Shown here piece after piece: positions 32,910-45,834 of a stretch of DNA of 64,000 bases. Within the stretch, counting starts at the first letter, position 1. Each line of letters starts with the position of its first letter. The stretch spans positions 19,755,142 to 19,819,141 of the forward strand of contig JASSKH010000001.1 of assembly GCA_031763025.1 (NCBI GenBank). The letters are read 5' to 3'. The stretch comes from Macrocystis pyrifera (Eukaryota > Sar > Phaeophyceae > Laminariales > Laminariaceae). The position numbers and the translations under genes are program-made. The notes under the pieces were generated by a model. It worked only from the letters and a program-made list of their open reading frames with translations. It had not been told where the DNA came from and ran no database searches.

Positions 32910-35276
32910 GTTGCAGGTAGTTTCAGGCGGTGTATGCTATTGGGTCTTTCAGTAAAATACGTACGCGACTGACTGCTGTACTGTACGTAGTCTATGGGTA
33001 TTAGGTCTGAGTCCGTTGGCAATGTGTACTCCGTTGTACCCTCGTGTAGTTTCGGATATATAGCTGAATAAGCGCGGGTGGGTAATACACGTGCTTCGCG
33101 CTACATTAAAGCCCGACTATCCCTACGTATACCATTCTAGTAATACGAGTGCTGGTAAACGTACACATTAAATGGTGGACGTCCCGTGGCGATACCCCCA
33201 GAAAACAGAGACCAAAACCAGGGTATGCACCCTTCCCAGAACCAAAGGCCCAAATCAATCGTCTCGGGACTACGGAACGCTTACCCCCCCGTTCGATTAC
33301 ACTAGGGTAAACGCCCCAGGGTGAAGCTGGCAACTTATTCCGGCGTGGAAAATGAGGCTGTTCTGTAGCAGGGGGAGTTGTATAAACACAAACAGTTGTT
33401 GTGGATGCTTGGTTAGGTACATATTTTTTTGCACAACAGTATACTTTGGTCCTTCGCACGAGTCGTCAAAAGAAAGGCATTAACAACTTCTGCATTTCAA
33501 CAGACCTACCTGATGGTAACGGTGGAGGGCGGTCTTAGCAGTAAAGTCTCATTGACATACTCTACGTTAAATATCATACGAGTGGAAAATCACAGTTTAC
33601 AGCAGTAGAAAAGTGCCACACAAGCGCAACATCCCTGACAAAACCAGCAAGGACAGGCACGCACATTTCTTGAGTCCCAAACTTGCGAGCCTGCATTTTC
33701 TGTGAAAATCTGGGCATCCTCTTTTCTTTGTGATTCCTTGCTTCCTTTCTTGCTTGAATTGAACTGGCAGTCGGTAACAATATTATTAGGCATTATTCCA
33801 GTTTGTAGATTACCGGTTGTTTACACAGACACCTCAAAGTACTTACTGGTACCTGGTGTATTGCACTTACCCCACCGTACCATATTTTTTTTCACCTGAA
33901 AAATATACAAAGTCACCAACCACTTCTTACTGCGAGCTGTACCATACTTCGTGTCGGTATCGGTTGTCTCGTAGTCGTGTGGTTATTTTCTCCATACTCC
34001 CAATCTACAGGATAATATATATGCTGAGATCGCTAGAACATTGTCGCTATATACTTGTGTATCATGTGTATTCAAGTATATGCTGCGAGTACATACAGTA
34101 ACAAGTAGAATCCGTGTATGTATGTCATATAACAATAGCCTGGTCTACGAGTAGGCATGCAAAGTTATTATGCAGTAACAACAAACAGTTGTTGTGGACA
34201 ACCCATTAGGCGATCTGTTCGGGTATCTTGTCTGTGACCATCAAATTTGTATTTGTCTCGATGATGAACCACGACGGACACTGGGTGTACCACTGTGTTT
34301 TTCTGGGTAGACGGTTTTTAGTGTGAAGACAGCAACATGGTACTGCTCGCAGTACTGGTCGATGCCTCCAGGGCGATGGAAGCATCCCGAAAGGCGTCTA
34401 TTGACAAGATATATAATATATAAGTAACCGTTACATGTAACAGTTTTTTTCGTACATAAGTACTATTAATAGATACACGTTTTTAGGAAAACTAAGAAAA
34501 TGCGTTAGGAACATGTGCTCAGAAGCGAGCGCTACACTAAATCCTTTACGATAGGCTATGTTCGAGGTTAATTAAATAAGGATCGCTTCACAGTAAGATT
34601 ATGAGGCTTGCTCAGATTAGATGCTTCTTGTTGGCGAGCCCATACCGTATCGTAGTATATACATGCTGTATACGTACTCATTCATGCTGTGCTCGGTGTT
34701 TCAAGGGTACGTGGTACCTGGTATGTCTTCACGCTCAGCCAAAGGACCAAACGGGGGAACATGTCACTATGCAAACGGAGAATATTGTCGGATTGCCACC
34801 ACGAAATCGCCAACAGCAAACATTGGTACGGGGGGCTGAAGCACATAATAAAATGCCAAAGCTCAACGGCCAAAATGCAATACTGACTATACTGTTGTGG
34901 TGTTAGCCGTGAACGTAACATCTATAAATAAGTTCAAGAATGCGAAAACGGAATTTAGTCATGAAACACGAGGTAAAAAACATTTACTATTCTTTTCATA
35001 CGTTCTGTTTTGGATCAGAAGTCGAGAGGCGTTGAGCTTCGGTGACCCAACCTCTCATCTCAAGGTCTACTATAGTAGTCTAAAGGCCTCCAAACTGTTC
35101 TGCATTAACGTTTTAAACGTGCATGGCACGCTCTTTCAGCATTATTTATCTCCAATTTTTGTGTGGACCTACACACACATTCATCCACAACCCACAACAC
35201 ACACAACACCGACTGGCAAGACCAACAACACCTACCTACTACACTAATACCCATATTCTCAAGAATTTTGGCTGGT
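32910..35276. other. No gene recognised; upstream region of the LPMO gene
   Basis: Intergenic DNA with recurring GTACCTGGTA words (33850, 34708) and ACTACAGTAGTA-type palindromes. A 72-codon frame at 34621-34839 (ends TANIGTGG) is open but unsupported by splice context. The last few hundred bases should contain the promoter and 5' leader of the LPMO gene. Confidence 0.4.
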
Positions 35277-38200
35277 ATGACTGCCTCACTGGGAATGACC
35301 ACCACACTCGCGAGTGTGGCAGGCTTGACTTGGCTGCCTACTGTCGACAGCCACGCTTTCCAGATGAAGCCCATATCTCGGCAGTATTCTCGAACAAGAG
35401 AATTTAACGACGGGTGAGTGTCAGTGAGTGCTCGCTGAGAGGTTCTTGACGTATGATGCGATCCAGCTGCACCGCCGACATACACCTGGTATATTATTAT
35501 GTTGGGAAGTCGTATTGTTACTACAACAGTGGTGTATATTGCTGCTGTGATGCTGCAGTACCGGTTGTTCTGGGGCTGAACGTTACTGCCGTCAATATCA
35601 TAAAACAAAACTACAATATGTGCAGTAGTACAGTACTGAATCACAAAAAATACCATTCATACGAGGCTATTACGGGGGACCACAGTAAATAGGACCAAAT
35701 CATATTGTTAGTAAAAATTGGTTTTTGTGTGTACCGTAGGTCCTACTTAGTGTGGTCCCCCGGAATAGCACTGTACAGAAGTGAGGCATAGGAGAGGAAG
35801 GAGGAGTGGGTTCGTTAGGACGGGTTGCATTTTCGCCTTATTAATTCTATAAGCGGTCCTCTTGCTGTCGGTGTGTCAAAGGCAGTACGAGTACTACAGT
35901 AGTAGCAAGGTCTAGCCAATTGAAATCCGCTTCGAGTATTGTGTATGATCCACTGAGGAGCAGGGTGTCATACAAAGGCCCATGTACACATTTCCTTGCG
36001 AAAAAACTAGGAATACACTTGCTTGGAGGTGGTTGGTACATGCAGCAAACCAGTGCCCGACGATATCCCCGAACCAAATGTTGGCCCCACTGTTGTCTAC
36101 ATATTTAGTGTCGAGCGGCGTACAGATAGATATTGCATTACACACGGGCTACTATTGTCTTTATACAAGTGGGTGTTAGGTATGGCATACACCAGTAGAC
36201 AGCATTCCGCCATGAATATAGTTTATGGTTAGTGCGGCTGAGGCCTTTATCTGTCTGGTCGCAAGACAGACTCCACTGCTATGGGGAAATCTACAGTAGG
36301 TACCCGATGATCTGCATATTACGGGGGATCGTAGTAATCAGGACCGACATTTGAGACGAAAACCAGTATATTCCAGTAAAATGACGATCTAATTCATGGA
36401 CTCAAATTTGGCACAAATAATGGAATCATGGATGATATCGAAATGTCTCGGAGTTTGAATCGAAGAGAGGTCACTTCTTCCTTTCACTCCCGAAACCTCG
36501 AGAGAGAGTAGAGTTGGTCGCGCCATTTCTTGAGTCGCCACTTTAATCAGCGCGGGGGGAAATACCACAGACGAGACCTCCTGCCCGCCGCAGGAGGCCT
36601 CATCTAATCCAATACTTGCATTAAGTGATCCACGGTAGAGAGCCAGAATACTATTATTACAGTATTTCAAGAAGCTTATAATTTTGTCATAAATACTACT
36701 TTGTGTTCCCCCGTAACAATTATTATAGTAGTTTCTCGTGAACCCCTCCTGGTTGCGACACACTCCGTTTTTCAGCAGGGACATTTTGGCCTACGCAGTA
36801 GGCGCGCATTAGTCTATACTGCAGAGCTACAGATGTATAGATGTGCTGTCCTAAATTGTTTCGACTCTGATATAGGATGATAGTCACGTATGTTTTCACC
36901 CCTCGCATAATATACAGAGCATGTGCAACAGCTACTGACAGTCACAATATCCACCACTGCATCGCCACCCTTAACGGTTTCTTGTTCAGACGATGGTTGC
37001 ATTGCTGTCGATAAGTCGAGGTCTATCGCCTTTTACCAATACCAACAGATTTAAATTTTGTTCTTATTCGCGCATATATTAAACATGTCGACATGGAAGA
37101 GTACAAAATAGTAGCTCGTACGGTACCACTTCCTGCTCCCTAACTTTTTCTTTCAGAGTCGTTGTCTGTGCAGTCCTATCGCCAACAAAGGACTACTGGT
37201 ACTGCTGTGTAGTTGAACTGTGAATCCGAACAGTTGCCAGCGAGCAGACGCGGAACATTATTTTTCGTGACGTGCCGCTCTCGGCGGACCTGGGAACAGA
37301 AATAGGCATCGCACGGCTCCAACAGCCCGTCCGTCTTTTTCGTGTTGTCGGTGGGAAAATACAATTCAGGCGTCCACGCGTCTCAGCATTGCCTTCACAA
37401 AATATCCATATATCCATATGTCCATATATCCATATATCCATATATCCATATATATGCCTCTTATGTCGAAAACAGTTCGATCGTCAAGATAAGAGTCAAT
37501 ATTTATGTTGAATGTTCTACCATGCATGTACGAGGACAAATTGAGGGAATATAGGAGGGCGATAGTTGCACATTTCCGTTTCTCGTTACCGCGGTGAAGT
37601 TTCATGACTTTATCGAAGGCGTACCATAAATAGGTACGTGTACCTCAGACGTGTTTCCGTGCTGCCGCCTGATGCTGTGTGGATTCATTTAAGGTGTTTG
37701 TACAGCGTTCTAATCGGAGGTCCCGCAATTGATCGCCTTTCTCTGCTGTTTGTTGCCGGTTTGTGTACCGGTGTCTCTCGTTATGGTTCTTTTCGCGGCA
37801 GATCAGTGCACTTCATCGAGAAGCACGCTGATGCCTACAACGGCGGAGGTAGGTTTCCTGTTTTGTAGACCTATGCCTGGTAGCGCATGTACGTTGAAGG
37901 TCTAGAATATGAATACATGAGGATCAACTGTACATACACTGTTGAACGAAATGTTTTTACTACTACTACTGTGCACACGCGTGAAACAAATGTACGTTCC
38001 ATTTTTGCCTGCCGTGCAGAACACCTTCTCTGTCGCTAATCAAGACCCTGTGAGTTGCTACAATATTTTAATTGTCAACAACACCTGTTCCAAGTAAGCT
38101 CTAGGAAACGCCATCAGATCGTATGTCCTAGATATTGCTCTAACCGTGTAACCCAAGTGTAACCGTGTAGATGAGCCTTCGTGCCGTCTACTACCTGCTT

Positions 38201-41200
38201 CAGCTTTGGTCAGCACTGTAGTCCGTGTTCATTTATCCTTCGACCAGCCGCTGTACCAGAGACGCATAGCAATCATTGAAGCTAGTTTGAAGTTAGCACT
38301 TCATAGCGTCTCGGCAAACATCTATGTTGAACGTTGCGTGTCAGGGCCAATCACGGTGAAGGCGCGGCAGTACGAACGAACAGACCCCGACGTGCTGGAG
38401 TACTACGGTGGCGGCGAGATATGGCCACCGGCAGCAGCATGGGACTTGGGCGAGATCGCCCCGAACGGCAACTATCTAGAAAATGACGAAATTGCCGTCA
38501 GCCACGGCGTGTGCGGTGACACCCCACAGGTATGCGCTCATAAGATGTGTCACCTTTGTCATTCATCATGTTTAATTGCGGCAGACTGCAGATGTGACGA
38601 TGTCTTTCATTGGCAAATATAAACGTACTATCACCGCAAATTACGGTAGTTTGTACTACTGTAGTACTCGTATTCGGAGTTGGCTTGGTTTAGCTGGATT
38701 GTTTGCCAGCCGCTAGCCTACGGCAACACTAGGCGGATAACTCCCTCGGACTCCATACCCACGATATTGCGTGCTTCAGCAGCTCCGCAGAACGTACGAG
38801 AATTTGCTTGTGCCTATCGCCTGATGTATGCGCCGTGCGAGGGAAGTAGAGGTTTAACCGACATCGCCGTGAGAGGCAGACGCTTCACCTCAAGAGGTGT
38901 TTCCAAGAATAATGGCAGAATTCGCTAAACGCCGTACAGTATTGTAACTCATACACTTCGAAATACAGAAAGGGGAATTACACGACAGCTGTGATCTACC
39001 TGCCGAGTTGCTACGGTGCTGTAGACGCTCTGTGCTGCACGTGATGGGTGCACGTTGTTCGCTGCTGATCGGCGTTGCACAAGAGCAGTTGGGCACAAGG
39101 ACTGCCACTGTACACCGGTATGGTGTAGAGTCCTTGGCTCCGGCCTACTTATGAGAGGACAACCACTCGTTCACGTACGCATAAAATGCCTTTGCGCTTG
39201 GCTGACGGGGGGGTCATTTTTGTATTTACGTACTGCCGTTGTTTCCCTTCCACCTTTCCATGCGCGACGTCTGCAGGAATTGCCTTCTGATATACTGCTG
39301 TACTGATATACACCACCAGTACACGATACACGACACGACACTGTTACCAAATGTGGAACGACTTTAACCCGACGCATGTCTGTGCTCTTCGCAACTTCCG
39401 CTGTCTGTCCGTTCCCCTGCCGACACTTACCTGTACGTAATGCTCGGGATATTCTACATTTGTTCGTTACGAAAAGAGCCAAGAAGACGCTCCTATCACG
39501 TACAGCACCCCGAACAGTGAATGGGACATCTTGGCATCGTACGAGGCTGGCTCGATCATCGACATCGACGTCGTCTTCACCAATTATCACTGGGTAAGCG
39601 TAAGATCATCTTGACGACTACGTACAGTGCAGCCTTGCCACTTATTTCTCATACACACTGCTGTATTCACAGCTTGATTGATACCTGGATTGCTGTTGTT
39701 TCTACAACGGGACGACCTACTGTAATCCTATATCCATATTCTGGACTTTTAATAGAAGATATAAGGACCCAGCCTCGAACCGAAAGATATTGAAAACCCA
39801 ACTCAAACAACCAATGACCCAGCCCACAACTGGTGATCAGTCAATTGCGACCAGCACGCATACTGCAATAGCTGTAGTAACTAATACGGCATACGGCATC
39901 TTGCATTTTGCATGAATATAGACGATACTGTATAAGGTACTTCTCACACTTGCAGATGGGAGATGGGGGCTCACTTTGAAACAGGGTACAACCGCAGTAT
40001 TACCGTGGGCTTTAACGTGGACTATACGGGTGGGGATAGTGTACGTAAGCGGTGGGGAGACGGAGAGGGGAACGTCAGTCAGATCGAAGCTACGCCTCGC
40101 TACGAAGGAAAGGGTCTAGACCGCGACTGTTGTTTATCGCGCAGTCTTTTTGCCGGTTCCACGCAACGAAAATTATGATGCCCCTTGCGTGGGAAGTTTT
40201 CGTTGCTAACCGTTGATATTCATCGGTGTATCATTTACTATAGACATATATACATGTAGACTGCATGCAGAAGTGTATACTCGTTATACTCGTTTAAAGC
40301 GTACATTTACGGGTACTATAATATGTACCTTTATTAAATTACTGTAGAGGGGCTACGTGGTATATATCTTTCATCGGGAATCTCCACACAATCGCCTGGT
40401 CTGTGTTCAAGAATTGCTCGAAATTGGATTTTTCATACTTTGAAGATATGCTTCGGCGCTTTTCTGTACCCAGCCGAAGTCGCCCTGGTGTGGTTGAATA
40501 TCACGTTTTAATGTTTATGGCATTACTGTTCCCACAGTCATGGTGGGAGTGGGCATCCCTGATCTGAAATGATTACCATGCTGATTCCGGTTGCTCACCG
40601 TCGTTCTTGGCAAGCACGGAGTGAGTTTACTGTATTGTTTCGACTTGTCTACAATGCTCATCGCCAATGTTTGCGAACTCTTTGTTGATCCGGTGTCGAA
40701 AAAACTTTTGCCGACATGGACCACTACCGGAGACGGTCGTTAACGAGACTTCGTCTCGACACAAGCTACTTTCAGACCTGACCGTCACAGAACGAAAGTT
40801 AACGCTCGGAAGCACGCCAAAGAGTGAGGTGTCTCGGCGTTTGAGGCTTGCCAAGTGACCGCAATCTCTCGGCTGGCGTCTATCATGAAATACTATGTTA
40901 TCGAGTATGCATAGATGCGATGCGATGGCTAAAAAATGTTTGTCGCCGCACCTCCGATTCCACAAGCTTTAGCAGTGATATTACATCATATGTATACCTC
41001 ATCCATCATACAAGGTACCTCATATCCTACTTTCGTTTTGTCATGGGCGACCATCTTCCACCTATCTTTAAAAAACGAACCGATGGTTGGAAAATACCCT
41101 GTTTACTCGCCAGCACACCCTGGACAACAGACACGCAATGGTCCGTTGCCAGCGACAACAGACGAGGGGAAAATCCACCGATAGATATTGCCAGCGACAA

Positions 41201-44200
41201 CAGGCAAGAGGAGAATCTATGGGATAAATATTGCCAGCGACGATAGGCGAGAGGAAAATACATCGATATACGTAGCCAGCGACAATAGACGAGGGGTACA
41301 TCTATCGATATATATATTGCCAGCGGCAATAGGCGGCCATAGGCGAGGGGAAAATGTGACGATGGATATTGCCAGCACCAATAGGCGAGAGGAAAATCTG
41401 TCGATATATGTTGACAGCGACAATAGACGAGGGGGACAACTATCGGTATATATATATATTGCTAACGACAATAGGTTGTGCAGCGTGTCCATCGCTGACC
41501 GTTGCCATCCGCAATGGGTTGAGATGGCTGTCCATCGATGGCCATTTTCAGTCACAACATATTAGGGACGGCAGCAATAGAAAGACATTGATTGCCAACA
41601 GCGATCAACGCGTCCATTGCATCACATTCCACCCCCATTGTTTCCTCCAGAGGCCATTGTCTGTTGTCCAAGAAAACCACGTTTACATAAACGCTTGAGA
41701 TCCAATTAAATATTTACCGAAGCGCCCATGCATCCCGTTTCATTGGCTGGCCTAGCTGAGAATAGGTGGTCACTGTATATAGAGCCATACACTCATTGTC
41801 GTGTGCCAAGTGTCGTCAAGATGAACCATCCACTCATTGGTTTTACTGCCATCGTCGCAATATGTTATATTGCTGTTGCTAGGCAATATATACCTTGCTG
41901 TGCTCAGCAGAGAGCGTTGTACGTGAGCCGACCGATACACATTGCCAACTACAGTAGGTGGTGAACCGTGCCCACCGATAGACGTTGCCTGTGACAATAG
42001 ATTTGCGGACGGTAAAAATCGAAATTGCCTGCTACAACAGATTGTGGGAGCATCCATTGATGGCCATTGTCGGTGACAATAGACTGGGGGTGTGATCCAT
42101 CAATAGACATCGCCTGCCACAACGGATTGTGGAACACCTAGTTGATAGCCACTACCGGTGACAATGGGTTGGGGCTGTGATCCATCGATAGCTACTACCG
42201 ATAACAATGTACGGGGAAGTAGTCCAATCGATAGCCACTACCGGCGACAATAGACTGAGGAAGTAGAAAAATCGGTACACTCTACCGACGGCAATAGGCA
42301 CGTCCATTGCGCCATATTCTATTGCTATTGCAGTGTTCATTTTCTATTGTCCAGGGTGTGTTACCCAGCGGTACCCCTCCTTTGGAAGGATAGAATATCA
42401 GGAAACTCAACCTGTACCGTATTCGTCGAGGGCTGGGGCCGCTTATGTCTGCTTGTGTGTGTTGAGTTACAGACGAGGAAGCACTCGGTATACATCATTT
42501 ATACCGTAACGCCCAGAAAGCACCAGATACAATTTTAGGGATACTGTACCTCGATCTCTTGACCACGGGAATCGGTGATGAACTTCGGCAGGGCCACATC
42601 GAGTTCTTCCTCTGCTGCAGCGACGACCTAGACGACCCAGACTGGGTGGTGACCCAAGAATGCTTCAATAAGTATCCACTTGACCGCGCGGAGGACGACT
42701 CGTTCAACAGCCCGGTCGACACCGACTACCCCGGACGATACTACGTCGACCCGCCGTGCAGGTACACGTGTAAGCCTGTCGTGGTGTCTTGACAGGACGA
42801 TATTTTGTCATGGCCTATCATGCCAGAATGTGGGTGGTTCATTACAGTCCTAGTTCATGTTTCACATCGCCCATATATCATCATTAATGCATCAATATGA
42901 ACTTTGGCTGGGACATGACTCTGACGAAAGCACTCCTGACTCATCGAGTGCTGTTCTAAGACACGTTACGTGGTGTTCGTAACCTTGATTGCTTCAGGAT
43001 TGATGAGACTGACCAGACCCGTCCATATCTGGGAGGAGGTGTATTGGACGACGGCCACGTCACGCACATGAGATATGTTTTGCCAGACATCACCTGCGGC
43101 CACGCCGTCCTACAGATGGCTTATCGTGAGTATTCTGTACGGCGTTCGATTCGTGTGTACGTATTAACGATCGAGAAACCCGACGGTCCATCGTGAGTAC
43201 GTAGCATATTGTCTCGGTAGTAGAGTCCGGAATTCGGCCCTTACATTGCGCTACGTCAGGCACTGCCTCACCATTGTATTGGAAGTAGCCGAAAGCTATA
43301 CTTTCAACTACAAAAAACATGTGCAGGTAGAGTGACATTGCCTCACTTGAATTGTGGGGATTCGGAGAACGATGAGTTTACCTTGATGCGTGTATTATTG
43401 TTGTTCTACAGTATACATTTCCCAGCCTTCTGACTGCATTGAATGTTTCTCTAGTCTGTCGCCGCAGTTTCCTCGGTCGTACGAGACAACTCCCGATATG
43501 ATTAGTACGTTTCGGATAGACGGCGAGGCTTCGTGTAGCGAGTTTCGCCTACAGACGTTTCGCTGGCAAACGGCGGATATATTGTTGAATCCTGAAATAC
43601 TGGGTAGTTACTGAGTTGAGGAGCCCCTCCTTGAAAAGTATGCTTGATACATTGTGCTACATCAATCGTAGCACGCACCCTCTCTCTATCCCGGGTACGG
43701 AAGACCACATACCGCTCAAAATATCGAAACAGAAGAAACAGCTACGGATGGCTTCATGAAACAGGTGGTAAAAATCACTCACCCTCGACTGCAATGTGAC
43801 AAAACGAAATCACCGTCATAAGGACATTGTACCCAGATGATCTACCCGCGCCAACCCCCATACACATCTCGTCGAAACACATCTTGCTTCAGACTCTGGT
43901 AAAGGCTGCAAGAGCCCCGGCTACGACGAGTTCAACCCACCCTCGTGGCCTAGCGAGTGTGCTCCAAACAAAGAGGACTGGATAGCTACAAGCAGCGCCG
44001 AGTGTCGGAAGTCGGGCGCGAAGTACGGCAACGTCTTCTGGCAGTGCTCTGACATTGCCCTCGTTGGATGTGAGAAATCCAAGTTCGCGTGAGACGTCTG
44101 GCAAGGTCGGCGTTGATAACAATACTTGCGTTGTGTGTCTGCAAGCGTTCCCATTCCTGATGCGCACTTTGCCGTCTGTCCCATTTGAGCATGCGACCTC

Positions 44201-45834
44201 AGCACATTTGAGTATCACGAGCGAGACGAGGGGTCTCGTCGTGAACCTTTTCAAGAGGGTCACGGGAAGGCCATGCCATCACAATTTTTATCTGGCAGGT
44301 ACGACAAACCGAATGGTTTCAGCAGGGTAATCACCTGGGTAAAAAAACCCGTGTTAGACAGTAGGCGCGTCTACCGTACTTCATACCCACACCCTAACCC
44401 TAATCCATCCCGTCGTGTTGGATCTCCCCTGAAGCGTGTGTTTGTTTACCAATTATGTTCTTCTGTTCGTGCACTTCTCAATTTGATGGGTCTGACCGAC
44501 GTTTTCGCAGCAGCCTCGGCAGACCCCTTGTCCGAGCCCTCCGTACCGGACCCTGCTCCGACTCCGGCTCCCACTCCTGCTCCGACTGTTTTTGGCACCC
44601 CGGCGCCTACTCCGGCTCCGGCTAGGGATGCTACGCCAGCTCCGGTGGACGAAACGGAGTCGTCGACCTCGTCTGACGCTGTCCAATGCTTCGAACCTGT
44701 TGAGGCATATGAACAGGTAATACCAGACGACTTCTTGCACTTTTATCGGCAGTGAATCGAGCCTTCCGCTATACGAGTAGTGAATACCTCTTGAATGCGT
44801 ACCTTTTTGAGACCAGCTTTGAGTGTTGTTCCGATCGATGAAATTGTCCACTTACAACTTACACTGCAAATTCGTAACAACCACCGCGGGGTATAGTCCA
44901 ATGCTGGTGTTGTCGCCTACGCAGTGGTGGCACCTATTCATCACAACGACGTGCCAATACCAATGACACAAATACCGTGGAATCTGTAATTACAGCCCCT
45001 GTTGGAATTATCCCACTGAAAATACCTACACGAATATGTGACTCCTCGTGCTGACTGTATGGTGTTAACGCTTTGTGTCGTTGGCTTCTATTTATAATAT
45101 TTATACAGTGTGGTGGCGCCGACTGGTCCGGGCCGAACTGTTGTAAGGAGGGCTTCGAATGCATTGCCATGGCCGACTGCTACTCCCAGGTGAAGTGAAG
45201 CAAAATAATAACAGCGAAGAAAGAGCACGATTTAGGCCGTGCGTGTTCAACAAAAGGTGGAAGGAAACATTCATTCAAACAAGGTGCAACTCGAGCCTAT
45301 TAAATAGTGTACTATCGTTGCACGGCCGCGTTGTTTAGCAATGACGTGGAAGAAATGGCGGGCGCAAGTCAGGGACAGTCCGATTATGTACCACATTATC
45401 GCTGCGCGTTTCCTGTGGCTTTGAAACTTGTGAAAGTATCAACATTTTTTTGTCATGGCACCCCATTAGACAGATGTGGCGGGATGACGATGACGGCGAT
45501 CCAGACTTTTAGTTTACGGTCAATATCAACAAAAGTGGCCGCACATGCGCATGAACACGACGTCGAGTCAATGTGGATGCGATATTGTCGTTGTTAGCGA
45601 CACTTGTAGACTACTAGTGCACGAGAAAAAATCTAAGGCCCTTTTAGATGTATGTGAGTGTCATCGGATCTATGCGGTGGCAGTAAATTAGGGCCACATG
45701 CATGAATGCCGTACTCAGCTCTCTTTCGCGCGCAAAACAACGCCAACCAGACCTAACCGGATGACATCCTCGTTATCGTTCTCGTTCGATGTTTTCAATC
45801 TTGTCTTTTGGTGCCTTTTTAGTGCCGCCCTTGA
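35277..45834 (+). CDS. Secreted LPMO-like copper oxidase (AA15-like) with C-terminal CBM1
   Basis: Eleven exons (35277-35413, 37802-37848, 38345-38529, 39963-40044, 42539-42761, 42998-43125, 43412-43504, 43893-44069, 44511-44716, 45109-45189, 45823-45834) join in phase to 1371 nt, 456 aa. Residues 1-25 are a signal peptide, leaving His26 (HAFQMKPISRQYSR) as the mature N-terminus, as required for the LPMO copper histidine brace. Further landmarks are HGVCGD (115-120), GHIEFFLCC (His170 a candidate second copper ligand), TQECFNKYPL, MRYVLPDITCGHAVLQMAY, and FWQCSDIAL (346-354; aromatic residue before the terminal Cys-x-Asp motif). Residues ~358-415 are a Pro/Ala/Thr linker. Residues ~417-456 are CBM1 (YEQCGG, WSGPNCC, CYSQC). 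Known LPMOs cleave chitin or cellulose oxidatively outside the cell, and CBM1 binds crystalline cellulose. The catalytic part (~330 aa) is longer than usual AA15 (~200), so another AA class is possible. Confidence 0.85.
35668..35767. mobile_element. 100-bp inverted-repeat element (MITE), copy 2
   Basis: TATTACGGGGGACCACAGTA at the left mirrors the right end GTGTGGTCCCCCGGAATA; the inner blocks AATAGGACC and GGTCCTACTTAG also pair. It lies in intron 1 of the LPMO gene. Confidence 0.85.
36317..36717. mobile_element. Longer relative of the TATTACGGGGG element
   Basis: The left end TATTACGGGGGATCGTAGTA followed by ATCAGGACC matches the family. The only candidate right end is GTTCCCCCGTAAC at 36706-36717, about 400 bp away, so this is either an expanded member or two solo ends. 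The interior has no coding signal. It lies in intron 1 of the LPMO gene. Confidence 0.5.
37395..37456. repeat. ATATCC hexanucleotide microsatellite
   Basis: About nine units of CCATAT in 60 bp, in intron 1 of the LPMO gene about 350 bp before exon 2. Confidence 0.9.
41125..42300 (+). repeat. Intronic minisatellite, ~55-60-bp unit
   Basis: Copies centre on ATTGCCAGCGACAATAGGCG then AGAGGAAAATC and TCGATATAT. They are well conserved at 41140-41480 and progressively degenerate to about 42300 (CCACTACCGGTGACAATGGG variants). The whole array lies inside intron 4 of the LPMO gene. Confidence 0.85.

Noticed and set aside
35105-35656. 183-codon open frame on the minus strand
   Set aside because: It lies antisense to the first LPMO exon and has no family motif; the sense-strand signal peptide and mature His are far more convincing.
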